Positions 9,179 to 18,119 of a stretch of 64,000 bases of DNA are shown here, one piece after another (the stretch's first letter is position 1; each line of letters starts with the position of its first letter). Both the position numbers and the translations under genes were made by a program. Origin of the DNA: Bacillus sp. X1(2014). GTDB taxonomy: Bacteria; Bacillota; Bacilli; Bacillales_B; DSM-18226. A model generated the notes under the pieces. The model was given only the letters and a program-made list of their open reading frames with translations, had not been told where the DNA came from and searched no databases. The DNA lies in the NCBI RefSeq assembly GCF_007678255.1, contig NZ_VEED01000007.1, forward strand, positions 62,001-126,000. The letters run 5' to 3'.

Positions 9179-9226
9179 TTGTCCGAAATCACTACACTAC
9201 TGTTCGAATTGTCCGAAATCAGTACA
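9179..9226. promoter_or_regulatory. paired upstream activator sequences (enhancer repeats)
   Basis: Two 18-base direct repeats, TTGTCCGAAATCACTACA (9179-9196) and TTGTCCGAAATCAGTACA (9209-9226), differ at one base and are exactly 30 bp apart. A half-like TGTTCGAA lies between them. They sit about 65-115 bp upstream of the sigma-54 promoter, where bacterial enhancer-binding proteins bind. Confidence 0.75.
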
Positions 9227-9274
9227 ACAAACTAAGCTCGTTCTTGAGCAACCCACGCTGGCACCAACAAAAAC

Positions 9275-9299
9275 AAGCGGGAAAATCCCCGCTTTTTTT
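9275..9299 (+). terminator. orphan terminator in the divergent control region
   Basis: AAGCGGG (9275-9281) pairs with CCCGCTT (9288-9294) over a 6-base loop, followed by a run of T's. No gene ends here, and the promoter of the MFS gene lies downstream at 9363. It may end a short untranslated transcript or be left from a lost gene. Confidence 0.7.
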
Positions 9300-9362
9300 G
9301 TGTGTTTGATGGTTCTATCTACCCGATTTAGTATCAATATTCCGAAAAATATAAATCTTTTA

Positions 9363-9391
9363 TTGAAATTGAAACAACTAGTGTTTATAAT
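9363..9391 (+). promoter_or_regulatory. sigma-A promoter of the aromatic-acid transporter
   Basis: TTGAAA (9363-9368), a 17-bp spacer and TATAAT (9386-9391). The predicted start near 9398 leaves a leader of about 120 bases that contains a cre at 9471-9486. Confidence 0.75.
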
Positions 9392-9470
9392 TTCTAAATA
9401 GAGAACTGATTTCACTATAAGTAAAGTGTAATTAGTATTAACCGATAACAAAGGCGAATTTTTCATATTT

Positions 9471-9486
9471 TCGTAAGCGTTATCAT
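9471..9486 (+). promoter_or_regulatory. cre (CcpA site) in the leader of the aromatic-acid transporter
   Basis: TCGTAAGCGTTATCAT matches the cre consensus WTGNAANCGNWWNCAW at 15 of 16 positions. Lying about 75 bases inside the transcript, it would act as a CcpA roadblock when preferred sugars are present. Confidence 0.6.
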
Positions 9487-9516
9487 CTAATTTTATTTTT
9501 GAAGGGGGATAAGAAA

Positions 9517-10866
9517 ATGACAACGATTAATTCTACCGAAGTTATTGCAAACAGCAGATTTAACCGCTTTCATTTAGGATTACTATTATGGAGTTTTTTC
9601 ATTATCTTGTTTGATGGTTATGATCTGGTCGTCTATGGAACGGTTTTACCAACCTTGATAGAAAAATGGAATCTTTCATCAGTGGAAGCAGGAGCAATTG
9701 GTACCTATGGGTTATTTGGTATGATGTTTGGGGCAATCTTTTTCGGGACTTTAGCTGACCGAATCGGCAGAAAGAATGTAATTGCGATAACATTAGTACT
9801 GTTTAGTTTATTTACATTCTTTTGCGGCTTTGCAGAAACTCCTACTACTTTCTCAACCTTTCGTTTCTTAGCTGGCTTAGGTTTGGGAGGAATCATGCCG
9901 AATGTTATCGCACTATTAACTGATTATGCTCCTAAAACGATGAGAAGTATGATTGTAAGTATCGTATTATGTGGTTATTCTGTTGGGGGAATTCTTGCTC
10001 CCTTAATAGGGATCACATTAATGCCAACATTGGGATGGAAATCTATCTTCTGGTTTGCGGGTCTTCCTCTAATACTATTACCTATCATGTATAAACAGCT
10101 GCCTGAAACAGCCAGCTATCTTATACGTACAGGCAAAAAAGAAAAATTGATTGCAACCCTTGCTAAAGTAAGTCCCGAATCGCATTTTAGTCAAAATGAT
10201 GAGGTTATCAACTTAAAAACACAAGAAACAAAGGTTCCTCTAATAGGATTATTTAAGGAGAACCGAGCCTTTAGTACGGTAATGTTTTGGACAGCGTTTT
10301 TCAGTTGTCTATTGATGGTTTATGGTTTGAATACTTGGCTTCCAAAATTAATGATGGAAGCAGGATATGGATTAAACTCAAGCTTAGGCTTTCTCATTGC
10401 CCTCCAAGGTGGAGCCATTATCGGGACACTTATAATCGGAAGACTTTGTGATAAATACGGTTCCAAAAAAATGCTTGTTCCGATGTATGCCTCAGGTGCC
10501 GTGGCTCTGACACTCCTAGGATTTGGAGGAAATACGTTAGTAATCTATCTGTTAGTAGCCATTGCCGGAGCTGCAACCATTGGTGCACAAAATATTGTTC
10601 AGGCCTATGTTTCCCAGTACTATCCGCCATCTATCAGATCTACAGCATTAGGTATGGCTTCAGGAGTCGGCAGAACCGGCGGTATGCTCGGCCCCCTTTT
10701 AGGAGGATTCCTTCTATCGATTTCTTTACCAATTCAATTAAACTTTATCGCCTTTGCTATTCCTGGTTTGATTGCAGCTGCCGCCCTCTTAATGGTACCT
10801 ATAAAAAATGCTTATCAATATGAAAACAATGCCAAAAATGAATCTATTAAAGTTCATGTAAGCTAA
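9517..10866 (+). CDS. aromatic acid:H+ symporter family MFS transporter
   Basis: A 449-residue, 12-helix MFS carrier of the AAHS group (PcaK/BenK/MhbT type). Helix 1 carries FDGYDLVVYG, whose Asp residues are a hallmark of the group, and the next loop has GTLADRIGRKN. I choose ATG 9517 because AAGGGGGAT precedes it by six bases; the in-frame TTG at 9499 lies upstream of that ribosome site. It is divergent from the aromatic operon and shares its 500-bp control region, but has its own sigma-A promoter and cre. Uptake of the aromatic substrate or a related acid is the likely role. Confidence 0.9.
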   Translation: MTTINSTEVIANSRFNRFHLGLLLWSFFIILFDGYDLVVYGTVLPTLIEKWNLSSVEAGAIGTYGLFGMMFGAIFFGTLADRIGRKNVIAITLVLFSLFTFFCGFAETPTTFSTFRFLAGLGLGGIMPNVIALLTDYAPKTMRSMIVSIVLCGYSVGGILAPLIGITLMPTLGWKSIFWFAGLPLILLPIMYKQLPETASYLIRTGKKEKLIATLAKVSPESHFSQNDEVINLKTQETKVPLIGLFKENRAFSTVMFWTAFFSCLLMVYGLNTWLPKLMMEAGYGLNSSLGFLIALQGGAIIGTLIIGRLCDKYGSKKMLVPMYASGAVALTLLGFGGNTLVIYLLVAIAGAATIGAQNIVQAYVSQYYPPSIRSTALGMASGVGRTGGMLGPLLGGFLLSISLPIQLNFIAFAIPGLIAAAALLMVPIKNAYQYENNAKNESIKVHVS

Positions 10867-10877
10867 TGGATTATAAA

Positions 10878-10901
10878 AGTCTCCCTTGGAAAAGGGAGAC
10901 T
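10878..10901. terminator. terminator hairpin between convergent genes
   Basis: AGTCTCCCTT (10878-10887) pairs perfectly with AAGGGAGACT (10892-10901) around a GGAA tetraloop. The T-rich side lies on the minus strand, serving the sigma-54 regulator operon; on the plus strand it follows the transporter stop by 11 bases. Confidence 0.75.
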
Positions 10902-10963
10902 CATTGCTTGTAACTGCTAATATAAAAGTAGATACCTTTTAACACATAAATGTAAATGGAACC

Positions 10964-12718
10964 CTAAAGTAATTGATACTGATACATTTTTTCATATAAA
11001 GTTGACCTAGCAATCCCAAGCTTTTTAGCTGCCTTGCTTTTGTTCCCTTTTGACTCTTTAAGCGCGTTTATTATTAAGTGCCGTTCCATGACAATCTTGG
11101 GCTTTTGTGAAGATGCTTGGTCAACAAAAGCTTGATTCGGAGTGGGAGTAGAAGACGAATTCATATTTTGTATTCCCAACAAACGCTTTGGTAAATGTTG
11201 ATTGTCAATTTCTCCATTTGCCAGGATCACAGCACGTTCCATTGTATTTTCTAATTCCCTGATATTCCCCGGCCATGTGTAATTTTCAAGAACCTCCATG
11301 ATCCGACCTGAAAGGTATGGAACTTCCCTTTTTTCACGTTTTGCTGTCTTTTCCATTAATTTCTGAACGAGTAACGGAAGATCTCCTTTCCGGTCACGTA
11401 AAGCAGGGACAAATAAATTAATGACATTCAGTCGATAGTACAAATCATTTCGAAAACTTCCTTCTGATACTTCTTGCGCCAAATTTCGATTTGTAGCCGC
11501 AATGATTCTTATATTAATCGGGATCGGTTCATGCCCACCGACCCTTGTAATTGACCGGCTTTGAATAACCCGGAGCAGCTTGGATTGAATTTCTAATGGC
11601 ATCTCCCCTATTTCGTCCAGAAAAACAGTCCCTCCGTTGGCCCGTTCAAACTTTCCCAATCTCCCCCCTTTGCGAGAGCCTGTAAACGAACCATCCTCAT
11701 AGCCAAATAATTCACTTTCCACTAAATTTCTAGGGATCGCTGAGCAATCAATAACAACAAATGGCTTCTTGGATCGTTTGCTGTAATTATGAATGGATTG
11801 GGCAATCAGTTCCTTTCCTGTTCCGCTTTCACCTTCAATTAAGATACTTGAGTCCTGCATTGCCGCTTTTTGGGCTAAATGGATTAAGTTCTCCATTTCT
11901 TCACATTGATAAATAATATCATCAAAGTGAAAAAAACTCTTCGTGTTCACAATCATTTCTACTTCTTTTCTAATATCTTTAAAATGGTAGACAACCCCAA
12001 TTGGTTCATCCAAATGATCATAGAGGGGGACGGAAGATAGTCGAAAATAATATTGCCCTTTATTAATTTTTATTTTTATTTCTTTGTCTATAATCGGCTT
12101 ACCGCTTTTCAAGACATGTAATGAAAATGCCTGATTATCCAAAACTTCAGAAATTGGCATTCCAATCACTTTTTCAGCCGTTAACCCTAGCATATCCGCT
12201 CCGACTTCATTGATTAACAGAATGGTGCCGAATTTATCAACAGATAAACTACCTGCACTAACAGTTTCTGTTATCTGTTTCATATGGTCATTTTTAAGAT
12301 GAACCTCTTGAAGCTTTAAGTGTGTTTCAAGCCGGGTGCTAATAAACTTAGCTAACAATTCTAAAATAAGCAGGGTAAATGGGTCATGGCCTATATGAGC
12401 AGTGCAAATTAGAAAGAATTTCGTTTCTTGTTCTAAAATAATCGGTGAGGAGTAAAGATATCCTAATTGTCCGGCCCTATCCATTCCAATGATTCGGTTT
12501 TCGTAGCATGCCGTTTTATGGATGAATGTAAAATCAATAGGGAGTTCAATCCCTCTGTCACTTCCCTCCACTACCTCTTTTAAAACAGGATCATAATGAC
12601 AAATGTAGGAGAAATCCAAGCCAATTATTTGCAGCTCTGAATCAACTTCATTGTCGTTTTTATACTCCTCAAAAACCTTTTTAACCTCGTCAACCACAAA
12701 GCCGGTCAGAAGGTTCAT
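10964..12718 (-). CDS. sigma-54-dependent transcriptional activator (PAS, AAA+, Fis-type HTH), GSFTGS variant
   Basis: A 584-residue bacterial enhancer-binding protein: N-terminal sensor region of about 150 residues with no family I can name, a PAS domain at about 150-250, the AAA+ domain (Walker A GESGTGKE at 296-303, Walker B FLDEIG at 366-371) and a C-terminal Fis-type helix-turn-helix ending near 580. The sigma-54-contacting loop reads GSFTGS (343-348) instead of the usual GAFTGA. It is the second gene behind its paralogue (12737-14500), 18 bases apart. The pair most likely drives the sigma-54 promoter at 9101-9116. The ligand is unknown, probably an aromatic compound. Confidence 0.92.
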   Translation of the reverse strand: MNLLTGFVVDEVKKVFEEYKNDNEVDSELQIIGLDFSYICHYDPVLKEVVEGSDRGIELPIDFTFIHKTACYENRIIGMDRAGQLGYLYSSPIILEQETKFFLICTAHIGHDPFTLLILELLAKFISTRLETHLKLQEVHLKNDHMKQITETVSAGSLSVDKFGTILLINEVGADMLGLTAEKVIGMPISEVLDNQAFSLHVLKSGKPIIDKEIKIKINKGQYYFRLSSVPLYDHLDEPIGVVYHFKDIRKEVEMIVNTKSFFHFDDIIYQCEEMENLIHLAQKAAMQDSSILIEGESGTGKELIAQSIHNYSKRSKKPFVVIDCSAIPRNLVESELFGYEDGSFTGSRKGGRLGKFERANGGTVFLDEIGEMPLEIQSKLLRVIQSRSITRVGGHEPIPINIRIIAATNRNLAQEVSEGSFRNDLYYRLNVINLFVPALRDRKGDLPLLVQKLMEKTAKREKREVPYLSGRIMEVLENYTWPGNIRELENTMERAVILANGEIDNQHLPKRLLGIQNMNSSSTPTPNQAFVDQASSQKPKIVMERHLIINALKESKGNKSKAAKKLGIARSTLYEKMYQYQLL

Positions 12719-12736
12719 TTAGAAAATACCCCCTTA

Positions 12737-14500
12737 TTAAAATTCTTTTACCGGTTCTATATGATATTTTGCAATTTTTTCATATAAGTTCGATCTGGAA
12801 ATCCCTAATTTTCGGGCTGCCTGACTTTTGTTCCAATTCACATTATGGAGAGTGTTAATAATTAAATCCTTTTCCATTCCACTAAAGGAATTCACATTTT
12901 TCTCAGTAAGATTTAACGTTAAATGTTTTTCATGCGTTCTTTGTTTATCTAATAGAGCAGCATGAATAATATTTTTAGGCAAGTGTTCAGGCTCAATCAC
13001 ATCATGCGCTATTAAGATGGCTCTTTCAATTAAATTCTCTAATTCTCTTATATTTCCGGGCCATGAATAACTTTCAAGTATTTTCATTGTATCCACGGAG
13101 ATTTTTGGTGAATAGCGATTGGTTCGATTGGCTGCTACTTCCACCAATGTCTTGGAAAGTAATGGAATATCACCATCTCTATCCCTTAATGACGGGACAG
13201 TGAGCTGCAGGACATTTAAACGATAATAAAGGTCTAATCGAAAATTATCATTTTCAACCTCTGCCTCAAGATTTCGGTTCGTAGCTGCTATTATTCTAAC
13301 GTTGCTAGGAATAGGTTCATGTCCTCCAACCCGAGTGATTGTGCGGCTTTGTAAAACACGAAGCAGTTTCACCTGAATTTCTAAAGGCATTTCTCCTATT
13401 TCATCGAGAAATACGGTACCGCCATTGGCCACTTCAAATTTCCCCAGCCTGCCTCCTTTGCGCGCTCCTGTAAATGCGCCATCTACATATCCGAATAACT
13501 CACTCTCTACCAAATCCCTTGGTATCGAGGAACAGTCAATCACAATAAACGGTTTTCCTTTTCGTTGACTTTGATTATGAATGGATTGAGCGATCAATTC
13601 CTTACCTGTACCGCTTTCCCCTTCTATTAAAATATTCGACTCAGTTTTGGCAGCAACTTTTGCGGTTTTAACCAATTCATGCATGGCACGGCTTTTATAG
13701 ATTAAATCCTCGAATTGAAAAATGGGCTGGATACTGACTATACTTTCTAACTTTTTCATAATGATTTTCATTTCTTTGAACGTAATAACAACACCGACCG
13801 GAAGTCCGCTTTCAAACAAAGGAATGACAGAAAAAATAAGATGAATCTTCCCCTTTGGCAAATCAAAAAATACTTCCCGGTTGACCCAATTTTCCTTTGT
13901 ATCGAGAGTTTCAAGTGGTGAAGGAAAAAAATTAGACAGGACGTCGTCAAGGGGCTGGTCTGTTAATTCTCTTTCTTCAAGGCCAAGGATATTTTTGCCA
14001 GTTTTGTTGATAAAAGTAATGATTCCTTTTTTATCGACGGTCAAATATCCTTCATCAATAGTGTTTGTAATTTGCTGCTGATATGTACTTTGTAAAAAAA
14101 GAGATGACAAATTCGGCTGTGTAACTATTTGATAACTTAGTTGTTTTGCAAGGAGGTCTATGATTTGAAGTATTTTTTTATTATTTTTTTCCGGATATTT
14201 TATGACCAAAAAATATTTATGTTCGCCTTTGCGCGAAATCGGCCGGATATAAATCCACTCCGATCGGGCGTCTCCGAATGAAAAAGAACTAGAATAAGAA
14301 TATTCATCCCAATCTACCAGTTTAATCCAGTCCATTCTATCTTCATTAAGTTCTATTTTTCTTTCATGGACATCGTAATGGCAATGATATGTATAGAGAT
14401 TGCTTAGGAGGATAATGTTTGATATTTCTGTTTCATAATTCCCAATTGAACTGCAAACTTTTTGAAAACAATCTAGTAAACCATATTCTAATGTACTCAT
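12737..14500 (-). CDS. sigma-54-dependent transcriptional activator (PAS, AAA+, Fis-type HTH), canonical GAFTGA
   Basis: A 587-residue enhancer-binding protein with the same layout as its neighbour: N-terminal sensor of about 140 residues, PAS about 145-245, AAA+ domain with Walker A GESGTGKE (293-300) and an intact GAFTGA loop (341-346), and a Fis-type C-terminal helix-turn-helix ([20 protein letters not shown]). The AAA+ parts of the two proteins are very alike while the sensor parts are much less so, suggesting tandem duplication with diverged inputs. It has ribosome site GAGGCGG and starts the two-gene operon. It is the more conventional candidate for activating the aromatic operon. Confidence 0.92.
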   Translation of the reverse strand: MSTLEYGLLDCFQKVCSSIGNYETEISNIILLSNLYTYHCHYDVHERKIELNEDRMDWIKLVDWDEYSYSSSFSFGDARSEWIYIRPISRKGEHKYFLVIKYPEKNNKKILQIIDLLAKQLSYQIVTQPNLSSLFLQSTYQQQITNTIDEGYLTVDKKGIITFINKTGKNILGLEERELTDQPLDDVLSNFFPSPLETLDTKENWVNREVFFDLPKGKIHLIFSVIPLFESGLPVGVVITFKEMKIIMKKLESIVSIQPIFQFEDLIYKSRAMHELVKTAKVAAKTESNILIEGESGTGKELIAQSIHNQSQRKGKPFIVIDCSSIPRDLVESELFGYVDGAFTGARKGGRLGKFEVANGGTVFLDEIGEMPLEIQVKLLRVLQSRTITRVGGHEPIPSNVRIIAATNRNLEAEVENDNFRLDLYYRLNVLQLTVPSLRDRDGDIPLLSKTLVEVAANRTNRYSPKISVDTMKILESYSWPGNIRELENLIERAILIAHDVIEPEHLPKNIIHAALLDKQRTHEKHLTLNLTEKNVNSFSGMEKDLIINTLHNVNWNKSQAARKLGISRSNLYEKIAKYHIEPVKEF

Positions 14501-14613
14501 TATATATTCACCGCCTCTTACAATATCATCAACGAATCTTTAATATGTATCAAATAATTATACCATATTATCAGATTATTTCGAAATATAGTAAAAACCA
14601 TTAGAAGAATACC

Positions 14614-14659
14614 AAAAAAAGCTTGTAGACCAATCTAGAGCTAGATTTGATCTACAAGC
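14614..14659 (-). terminator. terminator after psuG
   Basis: A long imperfect stem, GCTTGTAGA...TCTACAAGC (14621-14659), followed on the minus strand by a seven-base T-run (14614-14620). It ends the pseudouridine operon. Confidence 0.8.
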
Positions 14660-14683
14660 AGAAAGCATTTCTTATTCTTTTAA

Positions 14684-15598
14684 TTATTTCATTGCGTTAA
14701 AGCTTACAGCTATTTTTGCTCCTACAACAGCATTGTTTTTAACTAAAGCAATGTTTGCATCTAGGCTTTTTCCTTCAGTTAGTTCCTTCACCTTACCCAG
14801 CATGAATGGCGTTACATCTTTACCAGTAATGTGGCGTTCTTCTGCCTCTTTTAATGCTGATTCAATGACAGCATTTATTACTTTCTCATCCATAGCGTAT
14901 TCTTCAGGAATTGGGTTAGCAATAACCGCTCCACCTTTTAGGCTCAAATCCCATTTTACTTTTAATGTAGAGGCGATTGTATCAACATCATCTGCACTTA
15001 AGTTTAATCCGAATTCACTTTTGCGCGTATAGAAAGCAGGGAGTACATCTGTTTTATAGCCAATAACCGGTACACCTTTAGTTTCAAGATATTCCATCGT
15101 TAACCCTAAATCTAAAATAGATTTAGCACCCGCACAAATAACGGCAACATTCGTTTGCCCTAGTTCTTCGAGGTCCGCTGAGATATCCATGGTGGTTTCG
15201 GCCCCACGGTGAGCACCGCCAATACCACCGGTAACGAAGATTTGAATATCTGCCATTTCTGCACAAATCATTGTCGCAGCTACTGTTGTTGCTCCAAGTT
15301 TTTTTGTAGCAATCAAATAAGCTAAATCTCGTCTTGATGCTTTTGCAACATCTGAGCTTTTACCGAACATTTCTAACTCTTCATCAGATAATCCGATTTT
15401 AATTTTCCCATCAATGATGGCAATCGTAGCGGGAACTGCCCCGTTATCACGCACAATTTGTTCCACTTCACGAGCAGTCTGAACATTTTGCGGATAAGGC
15501 ATTCCGTGAGAGATAATCGTAGACTCTAAGGCAACGATTGGTTTTCCTTGTTCTTTAGCTGTCTGTACTTCTTCAGAAAATGTAATATATTGTTTCAT
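14684..15598 (-). CDS. psuG: pseudouridine-5'-phosphate glycosidase
   Basis: A 304-residue PsuG, which reversibly splits the C-C glycosidic bond of pseudouridine 5'-phosphate to uracil and ribose 5-phosphate. The conserved N-terminal [17 protein letters not shown] and the Gly-rich [13 protein letters not shown] are those of the family, and the length is standard. It overlaps psuK by four bases (ATGA), implying translational coupling in the order BMP lipoprotein-psuK-psuG. It is itself a C-glycosidase, but of a fold and mechanism unrelated to the C-glycoside deglycosidases further right. Confidence 0.95.
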   Translation of the reverse strand: MKQYITFSEEVQTAKEQGKPIVALESTIISHGMPYPQNVQTAREVEQIVRDNGAVPATIAIIDGKIKIGLSDEELEMFGKSSDVAKASRRDLAYLIATKKLGATTVAATMICAEMADIQIFVTGGIGGAHRGAETTMDISADLEELGQTNVAVICAGAKSILDLGLTMEYLETKGVPVIGYKTDVLPAFYTRKSEFGLNLSADDVDTIASTLKVKWDLSLKGGAVIANPIPEEYAMDEKVINAVIESALKEAEERHITGKDVTPFMLGKVKELTEGKSLDANIALVKNNAVVGAKIAVSFNAMK

Positions 15599-16704
15599 GA
15601 TAATTCCTCCATGTCTTTTTGTAGTTGTGCTGCTGATAAATCTTGTCGGACTGTATAGGGTGATTGTAATGTTTTAGATGCATTCATACTTCCAGTTTTG
15701 GCGATTTCAATTAATGATTTCCCCTCTAACCAAGAATAAATAACAGCGGAGGAAAAAGCGTCTCCCGCCCCCGTTACATCCACAATTTCTTTAGTTTCGA
15801 TTGGTGGAACATGAAAAATACCCTCTTCCCTATTCCCAATCATGGAGCCTGCTTTCCCATTCGTAATAATTACATTGGAGATACCAAGCGATAGCCACTT
15901 TTCTAATGCATCTTTCCAGTCTTCTTCATTTTTAATCTCTTTATGAAAATAAGTTTCTGATTCGTCTCGGTTTGTAATAAGCCATGTAACACCGTCTAAG
16001 ACATCCGGCAATCGAGTCATTTTTGGTGAAGAAACAGGTACCAAAACAATCGGTAGATTATGATTCTTAGCAAAATGGCATAAGAATTGAATGGAATCTT
16101 TTGGACAATTTAAATCGACCATGATACATTTTGCTGAGCTTAATAATACATCATGCCTAAGCAGCAATTCAGGTGTGATTGCGTCATACACTTCCATATC
16201 GGCTAAGGCAATAACTAATTCTCCGTCAGAGTCTAAAACAGCTGTGTAAGAACCAGTTGATTTTTCAGGAAACTGGGTTACGGTTTCTAGGTTCATATAA
16301 AGATTTGATGCATCTTCTATGACTGACCAGTCCTTATCAACGCCGCATGCCGATATTAGCGACACTTCCATCCCAAGCCGTCCTAGGTTTTCAGCGATAT
16401 TCCGCGCAACGCCTCCTGCATTCTGAGTGGCATAAATAGGATTGGAAGTTCCTAACTGTGCTTTTTCTTTGATATGGAATTTTCGGTCGATGTTGGCGCC
16501 GCCGATACAAATTACTCGTTGTGATTCACTTAAAATGTAGGCCCTGCCTAAAATATTTCCTTTTCTAGTTAAACCAGAAATAATATTAGCGATCGAGGGT
16601 CTGGATAACCCTAATATTTCCGCAAGCTCTTGTTGAGAAACATATGGATTCTTTCGTATTAAATCGAGAATCAAAATCTCTTTCTCCGTCATTCTTTCAG
16701 GCAT
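15595..16704 (-). CDS. psuK: pseudouridine kinase, PfkB family with N-terminal winged helix
   Basis: A 369-residue protein. Residues 1-60 form a helix-turn-helix ([22 protein letters not shown]) and the rest a PfkB/ribokinase fold with the anion-hole motif [13 protein letters not shown] near the C-terminus. It phosphorylates pseudouridine for PsuG. The HTH fusion suggests it may also bind DNA and autoregulate, as proposed for other HTH-PfkB fusions. I start at ATG 16704, six bases after GGGGTG; a GTG three codons upstream overlaps that ribosome site. The four-base overlap with psuG supports the assignment. Confidence 0.9.
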   Translation of the reverse strand: MPERMTEKEILILDLIRKNPYVSQQELAEILGLSRPSIANIISGLTRKGNILGRAYILSESQRVICIGGANIDRKFHIKEKAQLGTSNPIYATQNAGGVARNIAENLGRLGMEVSLISACGVDKDWSVIEDASNLYMNLETVTQFPEKSTGSYTAVLDSDGELVIALADMEVYDAITPELLLRHDVLLSSAKCIMVDLNCPKDSIQFLCHFAKNHNLPIVLVPVSSPKMTRLPDVLDGVTWLITNRDESETYFHKEIKNEEDWKDALEKWLSLGISNVIITNGKAGSMIGNREEGIFHVPPIETKEIVDVTGAGDAFSSAVIYSWLEGKSLIEIAKTGSMNASKTLQSPYTVRQDLSAAQLQKDMEELS

Positions 16705-16755
16705 ATAACACACCCCATAAATTACACTAATCCTGTCCTTACCAAATCAGTGTTA

Positions 16756-17841
16756 TCATTTTGGATTAAACGTTTTTAATTCTTTCCTTGTTTCAGGAAC
16801 TTTTACAGCACCTGATTTAATCTTTTCGACCCATTCTTTAACTGTTGCTTCAATTTCTGCTTTGTTTTCTGCTTTTGCATTGATAGGTGCTAAGCCAACA
16901 CCATCTTCCTTCAAACCGTATAATGCAACCTCTCCGCCAGGGAATTTGCCGTCTTTTGTTTTTGTTGCAAGGTCATTAACAGCGATATCAACCCGTTTTA
17001 ATGCTGATGTAAGGACAACATCTGGACCCATGTCAGCTTGGTCACGGTCAACCCCAATTGCCCAATATTGTTTGCTAGGATCTTTTTTCTGTCTGTCATT
17101 AGCTTCTTTAAATAGACCCACACCAGTAGCCCCAGCTGAGTGGAAGACTACATCTGCACCGGAGGAATACATTTTAGAAGCTATCGATTGACCAAGCTCA
17201 GCCTTGTCAAACGCACCTGCATACTGAACATCAACTTTTACCTCTGGCTTTGCTGCCTTAACACCGGCCAAGTAACCAGATTCGAAACGTTCAACAACAG
17301 GGATTTCCATCCCGCCAATAAATCCGATATGATTAGTTTTTGTTGAAAGAGCAGCTGCTACTCCTGCAAGAAATCCAGCCTCTTGCTCCTTAAATAGAAT
17401 ACTTGCTACGTTTGGCAGCTTTACTTCAGCATCCACAATCGCAAATTTAGAATCTTTTTGTTGAGTTGCAATTTCTTCAAGTGATGCTGGCATTAAGAAC
17501 CCGATAGCGTATACTAAGTCAAACCCTTGACGAACAAGAGTATTTAAGTTTGTTGTATAATCGGCATCCGATTTAGATGCAAGATAATCGTAGCCGCCTT
17601 TGCCTTTTGTTAAGCCATTGTCTTTACCAAATTTCTCAAGGCCTTCCCAAGAAGATTGGTTAAATGATTTGTCATCAACACCGCCGATGTCAGTTACCAT
17701 ACCTACTGAGAATGTTTTTCCTTTTTCTCCACCCTTGGATGTATCGTTTCCATTGTTGTTATCACTTTTTCCACAAGCACCTAAAAGTGTTCCTGCTGCA
17801 AGTATAAGTGATAGTGCCATACCAGTATTCCGCTTTTTCAA
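16756..17841 (-). CDS. BMP-family ABC transporter substrate-binding lipoprotein, probable (pseudo)uridine binder
   Basis: A 361-residue exported lipoprotein of the BmpA/PnrA nucleoside-binding family. A hydrophobic leader ends in LLGAC, making Cys23 the lipidated residue. Family segments DIGGVDDKSFNQSSWEG and GADVVFHSAGATG are clear. The start is TTG 17841, spaced from a GGGGGG ribosome site. It is first in the psuK-psuG operon, behind a sigma-A promoter at 17925-17953, so pseudouridine or a related nucleoside is the likely ligand. No cognate permease or ATPase gene lies in the window; it presumably works with components encoded elsewhere. Confidence 0.92.
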   Translation of the reverse strand: MKKRNTGMALSLILAAGTLLGACGKSDNNNGNDTSKGGEKGKTFSVGMVTDIGGVDDKSFNQSSWEGLEKFGKDNGLTKGKGGYDYLASKSDADYTTNLNTLVRQGFDLVYAIGFLMPASLEEIATQQKDSKFAIVDAEVKLPNVASILFKEQEAGFLAGVAAALSTKTNHIGFIGGMEIPVVERFESGYLAGVKAAKPEVKVDVQYAGAFDKAELGQSIASKMYSSGADVVFHSAGATGVGLFKEANDRQKKDPSKQYWAIGVDRDQADMGPDVVLTSALKRVDIAVNDLATKTKDGKFPGGEVALYGLKEDGVGLAPINAKAENKAEIEATVKEWVEKIKSGAVKVPETRKELKTFNPK

Positions 17842-17924
17842 GTGATGTTCCCCCCAAATGAATGATTCTTAGATTAAGCAGTAATATTTTTAAACATTTG
17901 TTTATGTTTTAAACTTACGTTTGT

Positions 17925-17953
17925 ATTATACTTCTAAGAAACCTTTAGGTCAA
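17925..17953 (-). promoter_or_regulatory. sigma-A promoter of the BMP-psuK-psuG operon
   Basis: On the minus strand: TTGACC (17953-17948), a 17-bp spacer and TATAAT (17930-17925). It is 84 bases upstream of the lipoprotein start. The rest of the gap up to the NERD gene shows no clear element. Confidence 0.78.
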
Positions 17954-18119
17954 CTTTTTTTAAACTAACATTACTTAAACAGTGAGAGGAAAAATTATCA
18001 TTAGGGATTAACCTATAAAGGGAATGAGGTAAAGTTAACCAAATATTCACTTCTTATTAGTACCCTAGTCCATATTTTTTTATAAAATAAGATTTGAAGA
18101 AGAAGAAAGGTTGTGGCAT

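Noticed and set aside
9259..9275. Second sigma-54 promoter on the plus strand (TGGCACC at 9259)
   Set aside because: The required GC of the -12 element is absent at the correct spacing; a good sigma-A promoter lies downstream at 9363-9391.
9231..9299. Riboswitch or T-box leader ahead of the aromatic-acid transporter
   Set aside because: No T-box core or known riboswitch motif is recognisable and the transporter promoter lies downstream of the hairpin.
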